The notes under the pieces: model-generated
Seen by the model: the letters and a program-made list of their open reading frames with translations, nothing else
The model's database searches: none
Told to the model about the DNA's origin: nothing
Translations under genes and position numbers: made by a program
From: Oceanospirillum sanctuarii
GTDB taxonomy: Bacteria > Pseudomonadota > Gammaproteobacteria > Pseudomonadales > Halomonadaceae
Assembly (NCBI RefSeq): GCF_002150805.1
Contig: NZ_MTBA01000004.1
Span: forward strand, 434,001-498,000
DNA length: 64,000 bases
Direction of reading: 5' to 3'
In this document: positions 38,671-49,238 of the stretch, one piece after another
Numbering within the stretch: the first letter of the stretch is position 1
Layout of the letters: every line of letters starts with the position of its first letter

Positions 38671-39786
38671 TTAGTCGTTCAGCAGAATCATCAGCATACG
38701 ACGCAGAGGCTCTGCAGCCCCCCACAGCAGCTGGTCGCCCACGCTGAACGCATTCAGGAACTCATTACCCAGATTCATCTTACGCAGACGACCTACCGGT
38801 ACACTCAGAGTGCCGGTTACTTTCGCAGGCGTCAGTTCCTGAGCCGTGATATCACGCTCGTTAGGAATCACTTTCACCCAATCGTTAGCTTCAGCGATCA
38901 TGGACTCGATCTCGTCCATAGGCACATCGCGCTTCAGCTTGATGGTGAATGCCTGGCTGTGGCAACGCATCGCACCGATACGCACACAAGTACCGTCGAT
39001 CGGAATCGGGCTGTCGCTCAGACCCAGAATCTTGTTGGTTTCCGCAACTGCTTTCCACTCTTCACGGCTCTGGCCGTTATCCAGCTTGGTATCGATCCAA
39101 GGGATCAGAGAACCCGCCAGTGGTGCGCCAAAGTTGTCCAGCGGCATCTGCTCGCTACGGATCGTCTCGGCAACTTTACGATCGATATCCAGAATTGCCG
39201 CGGAGGACGCAATGTCGTCCGCCACTGAATTGTGGATGATACCCATCTGAGAGATCAGCTCCTTCATGTGACGGGCACCGCCACCGGAAGCCGCCTGGTA
39301 AGTCATGGAGGTCATCCACTCTACCAGATCATTTTTGAACAGACCGCCAAGGCCCATCAGCATCAGGGAAACGGTGCAGTTACCGCCAACAAAGGTTTTA
39401 ACACCCTTGGCCAGACCGTCTTTGATCACATGCATGTTCACCGGATCCAGAACGATGATGGCGTCGTCTTCCATACGCAGGGAAGATGCCGCATCGATCC
39501 AGTAGCCATTCCAGCCGCTTTCACGCAGCTTTGGATAAACCGCTTTCGTGTAATCACCACCCTGACAGGTGATGATAATATCCATGGCCTTCAGCTCTTC
39601 GATATCGGTAGCGTCTTTCAGAGCAGGCGCTTCTTTACCGAAATTCGGTGCAGCCTGACCCGCCTGAGAGGTTGTGAAGAAAATAGGTTCGATGTGGTTA
39701 AAGTCACCTTCATCCTGCATGCGCTGCATCAGCACAGAACCTACCATTCCGCGCCAGCCAACAAGACCTACACGTTTTTGAGCCAT
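38671..39786 (-). CDS. asd: Aspartate-semialdehyde dehydrogenase Asd
   Basis: A 371-residue enzyme of the gammaproteobacterial Asd type, from the ATG at 39786. AGGTGA lies just upstream and the protein then opens [20 protein letters not shown]; a longer frame to 39912 has no family support. The catalytic cysteine is in [19 protein letters not shown]. The enzyme reduces aspartyl phosphate to the semialdehyde, the precursor of lysine, diaminopimelate, threonine and methionine. It sits after leuB and before fimV, as in pseudomonads. Confidence 0.96.
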   Translation of the reverse strand: MAQKRVGLVGWRGMVGSVLMQRMQDEGDFNHIEPIFFTTSQAGQAAPNFGKEAPALKDATDIEELKAMDIIITCQGGDYTKAVYPKLRESGWNGYWIDAASSLRMEDDAIIVLDPVNMHVIKDGLAKGVKTFVGGNCTVSLMLMGLGGLFKNDLVEWMTSMTYQAASGGGARHMKELISQMGIIHNSVADDIASSAAILDIDRKVAETIRSEQMPLDNFGAPLAGSLIPWIDTKLDNGQSREEWKAVAETNKILGLSDSPIPIDGTCVRIGAMRCHSQAFTIKLKRDVPMDEIESMIAEANDWVKVIPNERDITAQELTPAKVTGTLSVPVGRLRKMNLGNEFLNAFSVGDQLLWGAAEPLRRMLMILLND

Positions 39787-39873
39787 ATTGTCACCTATTG
39801 GTCTATGGAGTATTTCCGACTGCAGCCCGATATGAGGCTGCGTCCGGTTAAGGGATTTAATGCAGTTTTTAGC

Positions 39874-39912
39874 CGGGGCAAACTTGTGGTTCGCCCCGTG
39901 GCAGCCTGCCAC
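39874..39912 (-). terminator. Paired hairpins between leuB and asd
   Basis: Two adjoining stem-loops: CGGGGCAAAC (39874-39883) with GTTCGCCCCG (39889-39898), one mismatch, and GTGGCAG (39898-39904) with CTGCCAC (39906-39912). Neither is followed by a clear T-run on the minus strand, although plus-strand reading meets eight T residues just after. It is a possible partial terminator or mRNA-stability element for leuB. Confidence 0.45.
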
Positions 39913-39977
39913 TGCCCTGTTTTTTTTACTCTGCAGCTCAGTGCTGCAGCGGGTTATTTCAGAAGAGCTGCGGCCGC

Positions 39978-41045
39978 TTATTTCAGCAGCGCTGCTACAA
40001 CCGCTTCACCCATCTCTTCAGTGCTGACCAGAGTGCAGCCTTCAGACATGATATCGCCGGTACGCAGGCCCTGATCCAGAACCGCTTCCACCGCTTTTTC
40101 GATACGATCTGCTGCCGCAGTTTCATTCAGCGAGTAACGCAGCATCATGGCAACAGACAGAATGGTTGCCAGCGGGTTCGCTTTACCCTGACCTGCGATA
40201 TCCGGTGCAGAACCATGGCAAGGCTCGTACATACCTTTACCGTTCTGATCCAGAGACGCAGACGGCAGCATGCCGATAGAACCGGTCAGCATAGCAGCAG
40301 CATCAGACAGGATATCGCCGAACATGTTACCGGTTACCATTACATCAAACTGCTTAGGTGCACGAACCAGCTGCATAGCAGCGTTGTCTACCAGCATGTG
40401 AGACAGCTCAACATCCGGGTATTCTTTCGCCAGCTCGTCCATCACCTCTTTCCACAGTACCGTTACTTCCAGTACGTTGGACTTGTCGATGGAGCACAGA
40501 CGCTTACCACGTTTCTGAGCCGCTTCAAAAGCCTGACGGCCGATACGACGGATCTCAGACTCGGAGTAAACGTAGGTGTTGTAACCTTCACGCTCACCGT
40601 TTTCCAGCGTACGGATGCCACGTGGCTGACCAAAGTAGATACCGCCGGTCAGTTCGCGCACGATCAGGATATCCAGACCGGAAACCACTTCAGGCTTCAG
40701 CGTGGAGGCTTCAGCCAGCTGCGGATAAAGAATCGCAGGACGCAGGTTAGCAAACAGCTCCAGCTGAGAACGAATACCCAGCAGGCCTTTCTCAGGACGC
40801 TGCTCCATAGGGTTACCGTCCCACTTAGGACCACCTACCGCACCCAGCAGAATGGCATCTGCAGCGCGTGCTTTAGTCATGGTTTCTTCCGGCAGCGGGT
40901 TACCGGTTGCGTCTACCGCAGCACCACCGATCAGAGCGGTATCGATTTCGATATCCAGATTCAGTGCACCCAGCACTTTTACCGCTTCAGTTACGATCTC
41001 AGGACCAATACCGTCACCCGGCAATACCAATACATTCTTTGTCAT
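39978..41045 (-). CDS. leuB: 3-isopropylmalate dehydrogenase LeuB
   Basis: A 355-residue enzyme from the ATG at 41045, where the family's [18 protein letters not shown] begins; an in-frame start at 41081 adds 12 unrelated residues. It has [14 protein letters not shown], the metal- and substrate-binding motif, and [20 protein letters not shown]. It oxidises and decarboxylates 3-isopropylmalate with NAD in leucine synthesis. It follows leuD by 132 bases and precedes asd. Confidence 0.97.
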   Translation of the reverse strand: MTKNVLVLPGDGIGPEIVTEAVKVLGALNLDIEIDTALIGGAAVDATGNPLPEETMTKARAADAILLGAVGGPKWDGNPMEQRPEKGLLGIRSQLELFANLRPAILYPQLAEASTLKPEVVSGLDILIVRELTGGIYFGQPRGIRTLENGEREGYNTYVYSESEIRRIGRQAFEAAQKRGKRLCSIDKSNVLEVTVLWKEVMDELAKEYPDVELSHMLVDNAAMQLVRAPKQFDVMVTGNMFGDILSDAAAMLTGSIGMLPSASLDQNGKGMYEPCHGSAPDIAGQGKANPLATILSVAMMLRYSLNETAAADRIEKAVEAVLDQGLRTGDIMSEGCTLVSTEEMGEAVVAALLK

Positions 41046-41177
41046 GTTCTTTCTTCCCGAGGCAGGCGGGTAACCTGCCATTTAAATTCAAATAGGGTTT
41101 TACTTTCGCGCTTAACACGCTCTGTCAGCACTTAAAATTCTTGCTCTAAGCCGCACTTCTCTTAAAAAAGCGGGCTA

Positions 41178-41819
41178 TCAGCCGCGAAACAGCCAAGGCT
41201 GTGCAGCCTGATGCTTGGCTTCAAACGCCTTGATCGCATCAGCTTTTTCCAGCGTCAGGCCGATATCGTCCAGACCGTTGATCAGGCAATGACGACGGAA
41301 GTCATCAACATCAAACGCGATGCTGCGGCCACCGGGTGTGCGGATCTCTTTCGCTTCCAGATCAACTGTCAGACGGTAACCTTCTTCACCCGCCACTTCT
41401 TTAAACAGACTATCAACGGTGGCTTCATCCAAAACGATCGGCAGAATGCCGTTCTTAAAGCAGTTGTTGTAGAAGATATCAGCAAAGCTTGGCGCGATCA
41501 CACAGCGGAAACCGTAATCCAGCAACGCCCAAGGGGCGTGCTCACGGGAAGAACCACAACCGAAGTTCTGACGTGCCAGCAGTACAGAAGCACCTTCGTA
41601 ACGCGGCTGGTTCAGAACAAAGTCCGGGTTCTTCGGACGCTGGCTGCAATCCTGATCCGGCTTGCCTTCATCCAGATAACGCAGCTCATCAAACAGGTTC
41701 GGGCCAAAACCAGAACGCTTGATCGACTTCAGAAACTGCTTAGGGATAATCATGTCGGTATCGACATTGGCGCGGTCCATTGGCGCAACCAGGCCATCTA
41801 ATTGAGTAAACTTTTCCAT
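41178..41819 (-). CDS. leuD: 3-isopropylmalate dehydratase small subunit LeuD
   Basis: A 213-residue subunit with the family swivel-domain motifs [17 protein letters not shown] and [20 protein letters not shown]. With LeuC it isomerises 2-isopropylmalate to 3-isopropylmalate. GGAGG lies six bases before the ATG. It starts 15 bases after the leuC stop, so the two subunits are co-translated from one message. Confidence 0.97.
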   Translation of the reverse strand: MEKFTQLDGLVAPMDRANVDTDMIIPKQFLKSIKRSGFGPNLFDELRYLDEGKPDQDCSQRPKNPDFVLNQPRYEGASVLLARQNFGCGSSREHAPWALLDYGFRCVIAPSFADIFYNNCFKNGILPIVLDEATVDSLFKEVAGEEGYRLTVDLEAKEIRTPGGRSIAFDVDDFRRHCLINGLDDIGLTLEKADAIKAFEAKHQAAQPWLFRG

Positions 41820-41834
41820 GGGTGCCTCCGGTAA

Positions 41835-43265
41835 TCAGTTAGCTTGCAGAACGTCACGAACATCAACAAAGTGACCGGCAACAGCTGCAGCAGCTGCCAT
41901 ACCCGGACTCACCAGATGCGTACGGCCACCAAAGCCCTGACGACCTTCAAAGTTACGGTTCGAGGTTGATGCACAGTGTTCACCGGCACCCAGCTTGTCG
42001 GCATTCATCGCCAGACACATGGAGCAACCCGGCTCACGCCATTCGAAACCGGCTTCGATAAAGATCTTATCCAGACCTTCTTTTTCCGCCTGCTGTTTCA
42101 CCAGACCGGAACCCGGTACCACCAAAGCCTGCTTAACGTTCGCCGCTACTTTTTTGCCCTTGGCAATAGCAGCAGCTTCACGCAAGTCTTCAATACGGGA
42201 GTTGGTGCAGGAACCAATAAACACACGATCCAGTTTGATATCAGTAATCGCCTGGCCAGCATTCAGCCCCATATATTCTAAGGCACGGGTATAAGCTTTC
42301 TGCTGGTTTTCATCGGATTGATCGGCCGGGTTCGGCACAACGGCAGACACAGGAACCACCATCTCAGGCGAGTTACCCCAGGTAACCTGCGGCTCAATAT
42401 CCGAGGCTTCCAGTTCAACCACAGCGTCAAACTGAGCATCAGCGTCAGAGTGCAGATCGCTCCATGCGGCTACAGCCTGTTCCCACTGAGCTTCCGTCGG
42501 TGCAAAAGGACGACCTTTTACGTAGTCGATAGTGGTCTGATCCACAGCCACCAGACCAACGCGGGCACCGGCTTCAATCGCCATGTTACAGATGGTCATA
42601 CGACCTTCCATAGACAGCTGCTGAATCGCTTCACCACCAAACTCAATTGCGTAACCGGTACCACCTGCAGTGCCGATCTTACCGATCACAGCCAGTACGA
42701 TATCTTTACCGGTCACACCAGCGGCCAAAGTGCCGTTCACTTTAACCAGCATGTTTTTCATTTTGCGCTGAATCAGACACTGGGTTGCCAGTACGTGTTC
42801 AACTTCAGAAGTACCGATACCGTGGGCCAGAGCACCAAAAGCGCCGTGGGTAGCCGTATGTGAGTCACCGCATACCAGCGTCATACCCGGCAGAGTCGCA
42901 CCCTGCTCAGGGCCAACTACGTGCACAATACCCTGACGGATATCGTTGATTTTGAATTCGGTAATACCGAAGTCATCGCAGTTCTCATCCAGGGTAACAA
43001 CCTGAATCTTGGAAACCGGATCTTCGATACCGGCATTACCCTCTTTACGCTCTTTCAGCGTGGTCGGTACGTTGTGATCCGGAGTTGCCAGGTTGGCATC
43101 CAGACGCCATGGCTTACGGTTAGCCAGACGCAGACCTTCAAACGCCTGTGGTGAAGTTACTTCGTGCAACAGCTGACGGTCGATGTAGATTAATGAAGTA
43201 CCGTCATCACGCTGTTCAACCAAATGGTTGTCCCACAATTTGTCGTACAGGGTTTTGCCTGCCAT
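41835..43265 (-). CDS. leuC: 3-isopropylmalate dehydratase large subunit LeuC
   Basis: A 476-residue aconitase-family subunit opening [16 protein letters not shown]. It has three cysteines for the 4Fe-4S cluster, one in [17 protein letters not shown] and two in [13 protein letters not shown]. It is the first gene of leuC-leuD-leuB. GAGGAG lies nine bases before the ATG. The leader (43266-43420) contains no run of leucine codons or attenuator that I can support; control more likely comes from the divergent LysR gene. Confidence 0.97.
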   Translation of the reverse strand: MAGKTLYDKLWDNHLVEQRDDGTSLIYIDRQLLHEVTSPQAFEGLRLANRKPWRLDANLATPDHNVPTTLKERKEGNAGIEDPVSKIQVVTLDENCDDFGITEFKINDIRQGIVHVVGPEQGATLPGMTLVCGDSHTATHGAFGALAHGIGTSEVEHVLATQCLIQRKMKNMLVKVNGTLAAGVTGKDIVLAVIGKIGTAGGTGYAIEFGGEAIQQLSMEGRMTICNMAIEAGARVGLVAVDQTTIDYVKGRPFAPTEAQWEQAVAAWSDLHSDADAQFDAVVELEASDIEPQVTWGNSPEMVVPVSAVVPNPADQSDENQQKAYTRALEYMGLNAGQAITDIKLDRVFIGSCTNSRIEDLREAAAIAKGKKVAANVKQALVVPGSGLVKQQAEKEGLDKIFIEAGFEWREPGCSMCLAMNADKLGAGEHCASTSNRNFEGRQGFGGRTHLVSPGMAAAAAVAGHFVDVRDVLQAN

Positions 43266-43423
43266 CTGCCTAACTCCTCATGCATATATTTTGTTCAGCC
43301 CGAGTTTTTAAATCGTTTTAACCGGAAATGCAGTTTTAAAGCGGCAATCCGTTTTCTTCTTTCGGGAGACTGCAGCCAGTTTATAAGCGGCGCAGCGATA
43401 ACACAAATTCATATTTTTTATCT

Positions 43424-43436
43424 ATTGGATTCCAAT
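43424..43436. promoter_or_regulatory. LysR-type palindrome between leuC and the LysR gene
   Basis: ATTGGA-T-TCCAAT is a perfect interrupted palindrome 53 bases before the LysR start, within a T-N11-A frame (T43423, A43435). Its place in the divergent gap fits autoregulation and control of leuCDB. Confidence 0.55.
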
Positions 43437-43488
43437 TGGTTATACTAAACCCTGCCCCCCGAAAAACAAATACAACCGGAAACACGTT

Positions 43489-44376
43489 ATGGATACCCAA
43501 TCCCTGTACGCCTTTATTACCGTGGCTGAAACCGGCTCTTTCTCCCGGGCAGCAGAACTGCTGCACCTGACCCAACCCGCTATATCCAAACGCATCGCCA
43601 ATCTGGAACAACAGCTGGAGTGCAAACTCTTTGACCGCATCGGTCGCCAGACACACCTGACCGAAGCGGGCCAGGCACTGATGCCAAGAGCGCGAAGCGT
43701 ACTGATTGAACTGGAAGATACCCGCAGGCTGCTGAACAACCTGAACGGTGAGATTTCAGGCTCTCTGGTACTGGCCACCAGTCACCATATCGGGCTGCAT
43801 CGGCTGCCGCCGGTATTGAAGGCTTTTACCCAACAGCACCCTCAGGTGAAACTGGATATGCGTTTTCTGGATTCGGAGCAGGCCTACGAAGGCATTATGC
43901 AGGGTAAGCTGGAGCTGGCGGTGGTGACGCTTTCACCGCAGACCAATTCAAGCCTTAAGGTGGTTCCGGTCTGGACTGATCATCTGAAACTGGTGGTTTC
44001 CAAGGATCATCCGCTGAATCAATTCGACAAGGTAAAACTGCAGGATCTGACTCACTTTGATGCGGTACTGCCTGGTTTTCAGACCTTTACCCGGGGCATT
44101 GTTGAAACCGCTTTTGCCCGGGAAAACCTGACCTTGAATGTAGCGCTTTCCACCAACTATATGGAAACCCTGAAGATGATGGTCTCTATCGGCCTTGGCT
44201 GGAGCCTGCTGCCGGACACCCTGATCGATGACACCATGCAGGTGATCCCGCTACCGGATGTGGATATCACCCGACCATTGGGGTATCTGTACCACAAAGA
44301 ACGCACCCTCTCGAACGCAGGTCAGAAGATGATTCAGCTACTGGAGCAAAATAAAGATGCGGCATATTCCGACTGA
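43489..44376 (+). CDS. LysR-family transcriptional regulator
   Basis: A 295-residue regulator with the N-terminal winged helix-turn-helix (DTQSLYAFITVAETGSFSRA, HLTQPAISKRIANLEQQL) and a C-terminal periplasmic-binding-like effector domain. It is divergent from leuC, and the same arrangement occurs in Pseudomonas, so it probably controls leuCDB and may sense a leucine-pathway intermediate. That effector is inference. The ribosome site is weak (GGAAA). An unlisted 17-codon frame with a perfect ribosome site follows directly. Confidence 0.92.
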   Translation: MDTQSLYAFITVAETGSFSRAAELLHLTQPAISKRIANLEQQLECKLFDRIGRQTHLTEAGQALMPRARSVLIELEDTRRLLNNLNGEISGSLVLATSHHIGLHRLPPVLKAFTQQHPQVKLDMRFLDSEQAYEGIMQGKLELAVVTLSPQTNSSLKVVPVWTDHLKLVVSKDHPLNQFDKVKLQDLTHFDAVLPGFQTFTRGIVETAFARENLTLNVALSTNYMETLKMMVSIGLGWSLLPDTLIDDTMQVIPLPDVDITRPLGYLYHKERTLSNAGQKMIQLLEQNKDAAYSD

Positions 44377-44394
44377 TCACGAAAGGAGGAAAAA

Positions 44395-44448
44395 ATGAAA
44401 GAGGAAAAACAAAGCACAACACGGCCAAAGGGAGAACCAGCAGCCTGA
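44395..44448 (+). CDS. Candidate 17-residue micropeptide
   Basis: ATG to TGA encodes MKEEKQSTTRPKGEPAA. It is preceded by AAAGGAGG with a 5-base spacer, the strongest ribosome site in the neighbourhood, and begins 19 bases after the LysR stop. It ends just before the convergent GGDEF gene's stop. The peptide is hydrophilic with no known match. It may be a real small protein, a regulatory upstream frame or chance. Confidence 0.35.
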   Translation: MKEEKQSTTRPKGEPAA

Positions 44449-44452
44449 CGGG

Positions 44453-46717
44453 TCAAAGAGCTGCCAGCTTTGCCTGTCCCTTACCGGCACTTTTAACCTC
44501 GTACATGGCCTTATCTGCCAGATTAATCAGCGCCAGTTCATGATCGCCATGATCCGGATATACGGCAGCACCAACACTGGCACCGACAGAGATCTCTACG
44601 CCATCAAGCTCCAAAGATTCAGCGACCAGAGCACTCAGCTCTCCGGCGGTCTGCTCCACCATCGACAGATACAGCTCACCGGTCAGCATAACCAGAAACT
44701 CATCTCCACCGACACGAGCAACCAAGCCCCGATCAGCAACATAGACCGATAGACGCTCAGCGATAGCTACCAGCAACTGATCACCCACCAGATGGCCATA
44801 GGTATCATTCACCGGCTTAAAGCCATCAAGATCGATAAAGAGAACGGCGAGTTTCTGATCATAAGCCTTTGCCTCTGCCAGAGCCTTATGCACCTCGGCA
44901 ATAAAGTAAGCGCGGTTCGGCAGTTTGGTGAGCGGATCATGCATCGCCTGAAAACGTATCTTTTCCAGCTCCTGCTTCTGCTCAGTGATATCCCCCATCA
45001 CACAGATATACTGACTGATCTCATCATTGGCATCCCGGATCGCTGAGATATGTGTCCGCTGGACATATAGCTCGCCACTTTTCTTACGGTTCGTGATCTC
45101 ACCTTCCCACTCACCTTCCGCCATTAGTGCCAGCCACATGCGACGATAAAAACTCTGATCATGATAACCAGAGGACAAAACCGATGCTTTTTGTCCCTGT
45201 ACCTCGTCAGCGTCAAAGCCGGTTTCTTCGGTAAACGCCGGGTTTACCAACCGGATAATACCGTTGGCATCTGTCACCATCATGGGTTCGCTGGAATAAC
45301 GGAAGACCGCTTTCGAGATCTGGGCTTCATAGCGCATCTCCTGTTCTGAGGAGATATCCCGGAACATCACCTGAATAGCAGGCTCGCCTTCAAACTGAAT
45401 CAGAGCACCAGAGACTTCGGCCAGAAAGGTCGAGCCATCATGCCGTTTCAGCGTTTCTTCTACAAAGGGCAAGGTGTTGGCGTGAACCACCTGTTTCATA
45501 CGATCCGCTACGAGCTCTCTGGAAGCGTCATCAACAAAATCCATGATATCTCGATCCACCAGCAGCGTTGCGGCATCAACGCCCATCAGCCGCTGAGCGG
45601 CTTTATTCGCCAGTAAAACACGGCCACGACGATGGATAATGATCGCTTCAGGAGATAACTCAAATAGCGCCCGATAGCGGTTTTCACTCTCGGCAAAACG
45701 ATCCAGCAAACGATTCGCCAAACGCACCGCTGCAAACCGGCTGTTAAGCAACAGGAATACCACCAGAGCGATCAGTACACTCAGCGCCATGGTAACCAGC
45801 AGGGTTTCCCGATCGAAGCGTCGCTGAAGAGCAGCATAAGGACTGCCCTTAGCCGGTGTAATCACAAGATTCAGCTGCTGATCTCCCAACTCCAGTTGCG
45901 TCAGCATCTTCAGAGGAGAAATAGCAAGACCGGAGAGATCCTCTCTGGCGGCCCCCGCCTGATAGATAGGGTCATCGCTGTGGCGGGCATCCAGAATTTC
46001 CAGATATAAACCACTGCCACTGGCCTTCATCGCCTGATCAACCAGGCGACTGATGGAAAAGCCCAGAGTCGTCCAGCCGATAAAGTCGGCTTTATCCGAT
46101 ACCGGCAGCAGCAGGAGATAGTCCAATGAACGCTTTTCAGTGGGTAACAGGGAGATAGGGCGACTTAATGCCAGTGAGCCGGAAATTCTGGCCTTTTCTG
46201 CGGCATTACGTCGAAAGGTTTCAACACCAATATCAAAGCCGCGCACTCTGGCAGAAACCGATTCCGGTGCCAGATAGACCACAACCATGTAATCATTGCG
46301 CTTACCTTCGGGAAAGATGCGAAAGTCCGGGAAGGTGAGCCGTTTTTCCTGCAGATAAGCCTGCCGTTCTGCTGAGGACACGCTCTCCGTAAAGGTCAGA
46401 CCAATAATACCGAAGGCGTGATAATCCAGATCCAGTGAATCAACAAAATGACTCCAACGATCAGGTGTCAGACCATCCTCACCCAGCACAACACCTCGGG
46501 CAGAACGCAGTAATAACGGAAAAGGTTTTACCTTTTCCTGAAGCAGATCGGAAAGCTGAAGCGCTGATGACTGAAACAGGTCACTGACTTCATCGTTTTT
46601 CCGCTCAGCAACCTGAGCACTGTAGGAAAAACTCAGATAGATCAGCACAAAAAACAGCAACAGAGTGAAAACGATGTTCAACCCTTTTTTTGCGCCGATA
46701 ATAAACCTGTCTTCCAT
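44453..46717 (-). CDS. CHASE-PAS-PAS-GGDEF diguanylate cyclase
   Basis: A 754-residue membrane protein from the ATG at 46717 (GAGG six bases upstream; a TTG directly precedes it). The order is membrane helix 1 (about 14-34), periplasmic CHASE domain (about 70-220), membrane helix 2 (about 303-325), two PAS domains (about 345-460 and 465-580) and a GGDEF domain (about 590-754) with LTKLPNRAYF, FIDLDGFKPVNDTYGHLVGD and an intact GGDEF. It should make c-di-GMP in response to an external ligand, with the PAS domains adding internal input. No EAL domain follows. It lies beside the PHA genes but is separated from them by a strong terminator. Confidence 0.92.
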   Translation of the reverse strand: MEDRFIIGAKKGLNIVFTLLLFFVLIYLSFSYSAQVAERKNDEVSDLFQSSALQLSDLLQEKVKPFPLLLRSARGVVLGEDGLTPDRWSHFVDSLDLDYHAFGIIGLTFTESVSSAERQAYLQEKRLTFPDFRIFPEGKRNDYMVVVYLAPESVSARVRGFDIGVETFRRNAAEKARISGSLALSRPISLLPTEKRSLDYLLLLPVSDKADFIGWTTLGFSISRLVDQAMKASGSGLYLEILDARHSDDPIYQAGAAREDLSGLAISPLKMLTQLELGDQQLNLVITPAKGSPYAALQRRFDRETLLVTMALSVLIALVVFLLLNSRFAAVRLANRLLDRFAESENRYRALFELSPEAIIIHRRGRVLLANKAAQRLMGVDAATLLVDRDIMDFVDDASRELVADRMKQVVHANTLPFVEETLKRHDGSTFLAEVSGALIQFEGEPAIQVMFRDISSEQEMRYEAQISKAVFRYSSEPMMVTDANGIIRLVNPAFTEETGFDADEVQGQKASVLSSGYHDQSFYRRMWLALMAEGEWEGEITNRKKSGELYVQRTHISAIRDANDEISQYICVMGDITEQKQELEKIRFQAMHDPLTKLPNRAYFIAEVHKALAEAKAYDQKLAVLFIDLDGFKPVNDTYGHLVGDQLLVAIAERLSVYVADRGLVARVGGDEFLVMLTGELYLSMVEQTAGELSALVAESLELDGVEISVGASVGAAVYPDHGDHELALINLADKAMYEVKSAGKGQAKLAAL

Positions 46718-46815
46718 CAACAGCCTCTAAATTCACATCATCTGAAAAGCGATACAAGATCCAAAAACAACAGGATTATTCGCGTATCTAATATTTATCT
46801 TACCACTTTCCGGAT

Positions 46816-46845
46816 AAAAAAAACCCACTGTAAACAGTGGGTTTT
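46816..46845 (-). terminator. Terminator of phaC
   Basis: A perfect 11-bp stem (AAAACCCACTG with CAGTGGGTTTT), a 4-nt loop and a long T-run on the minus strand, 26 bases after the phaC stop. Confidence 0.9.
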
Positions 46846-46870
46846 GATCAGAGCCTGCTGTCAGCAATAT

Positions 46871-48709
46871 TTAGCTAACGGTCGCTTCCGCCTTAAGAAC
46901 ATCAACGATCTTGGTGGAGGCGTAAGTGCCCGGAGCAGCTTCAATAACTTTCAGCTTACCGGCACCCGGCTCACGGGCATCAACCTGAACTTTAGGATCG
47001 GCGTACTTGTTAGATGTCGCCCATTCCTGCCAGTTTGGCCACCAGGAACCCGGATGTTTCTCAGCACCAGCAAACCAGGCATCAGGAGTATCAGCCAGCT
47101 TATCGTTGGTCCAGTAACCGTACTTCTCTTTGGTTGGCGGATTCACGATACCCGCGATATGACCGGAACCTGCCAGTACGAACTTAACCGGCCCGGAGTG
47201 TACCTGAGCACCTTTATAGGTCGCGGTCCACTTGGCAATATGATCCTGAATGGTGGACACGAAGTACACCGGCGTCTTGATCTTACTCAGATCAATTGGC
47301 GTTTCATTCAGAGTAATACCACCCGGCTTGATCAGGTTATTTTCCAGATACATATTGCGCAGGTAGAACTTGTGCATCGCCGCTGGCATATTCGTGCTGT
47401 CGGTGTTCCAGTACAGCAGGTCGAATGCCGCCGGACGCTCGCCTTTCAGGTAGTTGTTGATAAAGAAAGACCAGAACAGGTCATTCTCGCGCAACAGGTT
47501 AAAGCTGAAAGACATGGCGCGGCCATCAAGGTAACCATCACGATCCAGCTGACGCTCAATACCTGCCAGAGTCGCTTCATTGATGAAAACACCAATTTCA
47601 CCCGGATCGGTGAAGTCCTGCAGAGTCGCCATATAGGTTGCAGACTTAACACGCTTATCGTTTTTCGCCGCCATATAAGCCAGCGTCGAAGCGGTCAGGG
47701 TGCCACCAATACAGTAGGAGATGACGTTAACTTCTTTCTCACCGGTTGCCTGCTCAATAGCATCAATAGCCGCCAGCGGGCCTTCCAGCATGTAATCCTC
47801 AAAGCCCTTATCACGCAGTGATGGACCCGGATTCACCCAGGAAACGATAAACACGGTATGTCCCTGATCGACCAGCCACTTCACCATGGAGTTGCTGGAG
47901 CGCAGATCAAGAATGTAATACTTGTTGATCCAGGGCGGCACGATCAGCAGAGGCGTCTTAAAGACTTTATCTGTGGTCGGCTTGTACTGAATCAGCTGCA
48001 TCAGATCATTCTGGAAAACAACACTGCCAGGCGTGCTGGCAACGTTTTCGCCCGGTTTAAAAGCGTTGCGATCTGTCATCGCGACGTTCAGACCATCACG
48101 GCTCGCCTTCAGATCCTCAACCAACTGCTCCATACCCTGAATCAGGTTGCGACCTTTGGTTTCAAAGGTGCGACGAATCACTTCCGGGTTCGTTGCCACA
48201 AAGTTACTCGGGCTCATCGCATTCACAAACTGACGGGTATGGAAGTCGATGGTCTGGTGAGCATGAGGGCTCAGACCTTCAATATTGTGCACAATATTGA
48301 AAATACTGCGGGCAAACAGCAGATAAGACTGTTTAATAAAATCAAACAGGGCGTTCTCTACCCATTCGGTATCGGTAAAACGACGATCATCTTTGGCGGG
48401 TTCTACAACCGGCTCAACCGCTTCACCCAGCATCTGACGGGCAGCGTTCTGCCACAACTGAATCTGGCTCTTCCACAGATTCATCTGCTCTTCGTAAATC
48501 ACCATAGGATTTACGGCCAGCTGCTCTGACATCTTCTGGAAAGATTCTGAAACGTCAAAAAAGATCGATAAAGAGGGATCACTGATTCCCTGACGGGACA
48601 TCAGCTGTTCAATTAACTTCTGATACTGACTGTTGGCATTGGTAATAAAGTCTGCCAGCTCAGCAGGATCGTAGATGTAATCCGTTGAATCTGTGCTCTG
48701 GTCACTCAT
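46871..48709 (-). CDS. phaC: Class I poly(3-hydroxyalkanoate) synthase PhaC
   Basis: A 612-residue polymerase from the ATG at 48709, which has GAGG seven bases upstream; the ATG two codons earlier is too close to that site. The lipase-like box SYCIGGTLTAS carries the catalytic cysteine (Cys333). The N-terminal half has the PhaC N domain, followed by PLLIVPPWINKYYILDLR and the C-terminal GSGHIAGIVNPP with the catalytic histidine. Length fits the short-chain class I enzyme. It links 3-hydroxyacyl-CoA into carbon-storage polymer. The phasin gene lies just upstream, and no phaA or phaB is present here. Confidence 0.95.
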   Translation of the reverse strand: MSDQSTDSTDYIYDPAELADFITNANSQYQKLIEQLMSRQGISDPSLSIFFDVSESFQKMSEQLAVNPMVIYEEQMNLWKSQIQLWQNAARQMLGEAVEPVVEPAKDDRRFTDTEWVENALFDFIKQSYLLFARSIFNIVHNIEGLSPHAHQTIDFHTRQFVNAMSPSNFVATNPEVIRRTFETKGRNLIQGMEQLVEDLKASRDGLNVAMTDRNAFKPGENVASTPGSVVFQNDLMQLIQYKPTTDKVFKTPLLIVPPWINKYYILDLRSSNSMVKWLVDQGHTVFIVSWVNPGPSLRDKGFEDYMLEGPLAAIDAIEQATGEKEVNVISYCIGGTLTASTLAYMAAKNDKRVKSATYMATLQDFTDPGEIGVFINEATLAGIERQLDRDGYLDGRAMSFSFNLLRENDLFWSFFINNYLKGERPAAFDLLYWNTDSTNMPAAMHKFYLRNMYLENNLIKPGGITLNETPIDLSKIKTPVYFVSTIQDHIAKWTATYKGAQVHSGPVKFVLAGSGHIAGIVNPPTKEKYGYWTNDKLADTPDAWFAGAEKHPGSWWPNWQEWATSNKYADPKVQVDAREPGAGKLKVIEAAPGTYASTKIVDVLKAEATVS

Positions 48710-48787
48710 GAGCATACCTCACTTGGCCTGACAGGCCGGATCATCCCTGGTGTCGTCCGACAAGCATAACAAAGGGGAAAAGAGGGA

Positions 48788-48818
48788 GAAAAAAGAAGGC
48801 CGCAGATGCGGCCCTCTT
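48788..48818 (-). terminator. Terminator between the phasin gene and phaC
   Basis: An 11-bp stem, nearly perfect (48793-48803 with 48808-48818), and a 4-nt loop with a T-run on the minus strand, 15 bases past the phasin stop. Some read-through may still supply phaC, so that the phasin is made in excess. Confidence 0.8.
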
Positions 48819-48833
48819 GATAGGTTCAGCGGA

Positions 48834-49238
48834 TTAAGCTGAAGCCGTGCTGCGGCTCTTAGCTGCTGGCTTTGCTTCAGCAGCAGGAGCAGCGGCGGCA
48901 GTAGCAGAAGCGCGGGACTCTTCAACGATCTTCTCGATCTCCTGCTTAAATTCCATGGTCATGTCAGCCATGCTTTTCGCATCTTCCAGAACCTTCTTGC
49001 TCAGGGTGCTCATCAGCTCAGCCTGAGAAGCAGTGAAATCACGTACAGACTCAGCGTCTTTGATTTCAGTCGCGTTTTTCAGCTGGTTTACGCCCATTTT
49101 GCTGTAAGACTTCAGAGCTTCAATCTGGAAGTCAGTCATTTTTTCCATGTTCTCAACCATCAGCGCGTTCATTTTGCGCATAGGTGCATACATGTTTTTC
49201 GTTTGTTCAGCAAAAGCATTCATGATTTTATCTTGCAT
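48834..49238 (-). CDS. phaP: Phasin (PHA granule-associated protein)
   Basis: A 134-residue, almost fully helical amphipathic protein ending in an Ala/Lys-rich tail (ATAAAAPAAEAKPAAKSRST). The start (QDKIMNAFAEQTKNMYAPMR) and helical core with LMSTLSKKVLEDAKSMADM fit the phasin family, which coats PHA granules and controls their number and size. AAGGAA lies seven bases before the ATG. It is followed by a terminator and phaC. Confidence 0.88.
   Translation of the reverse strand: MQDKIMNAFAEQTKNMYAPMRKMNALMVENMEKMTDFQIEALKSYSKMGVNQLKNATEIKDAESVRDFTASQAELMSTLSKKVLEDAKSMADMTMEFKQEIEKIVEESRASATAAAAPAAEAKPAAKSRSTASA

Noticed and set aside
43266-43420. Leucine attenuator before leuC
   Set aside because: No short frame with leucine codons followed by competing stems was found.
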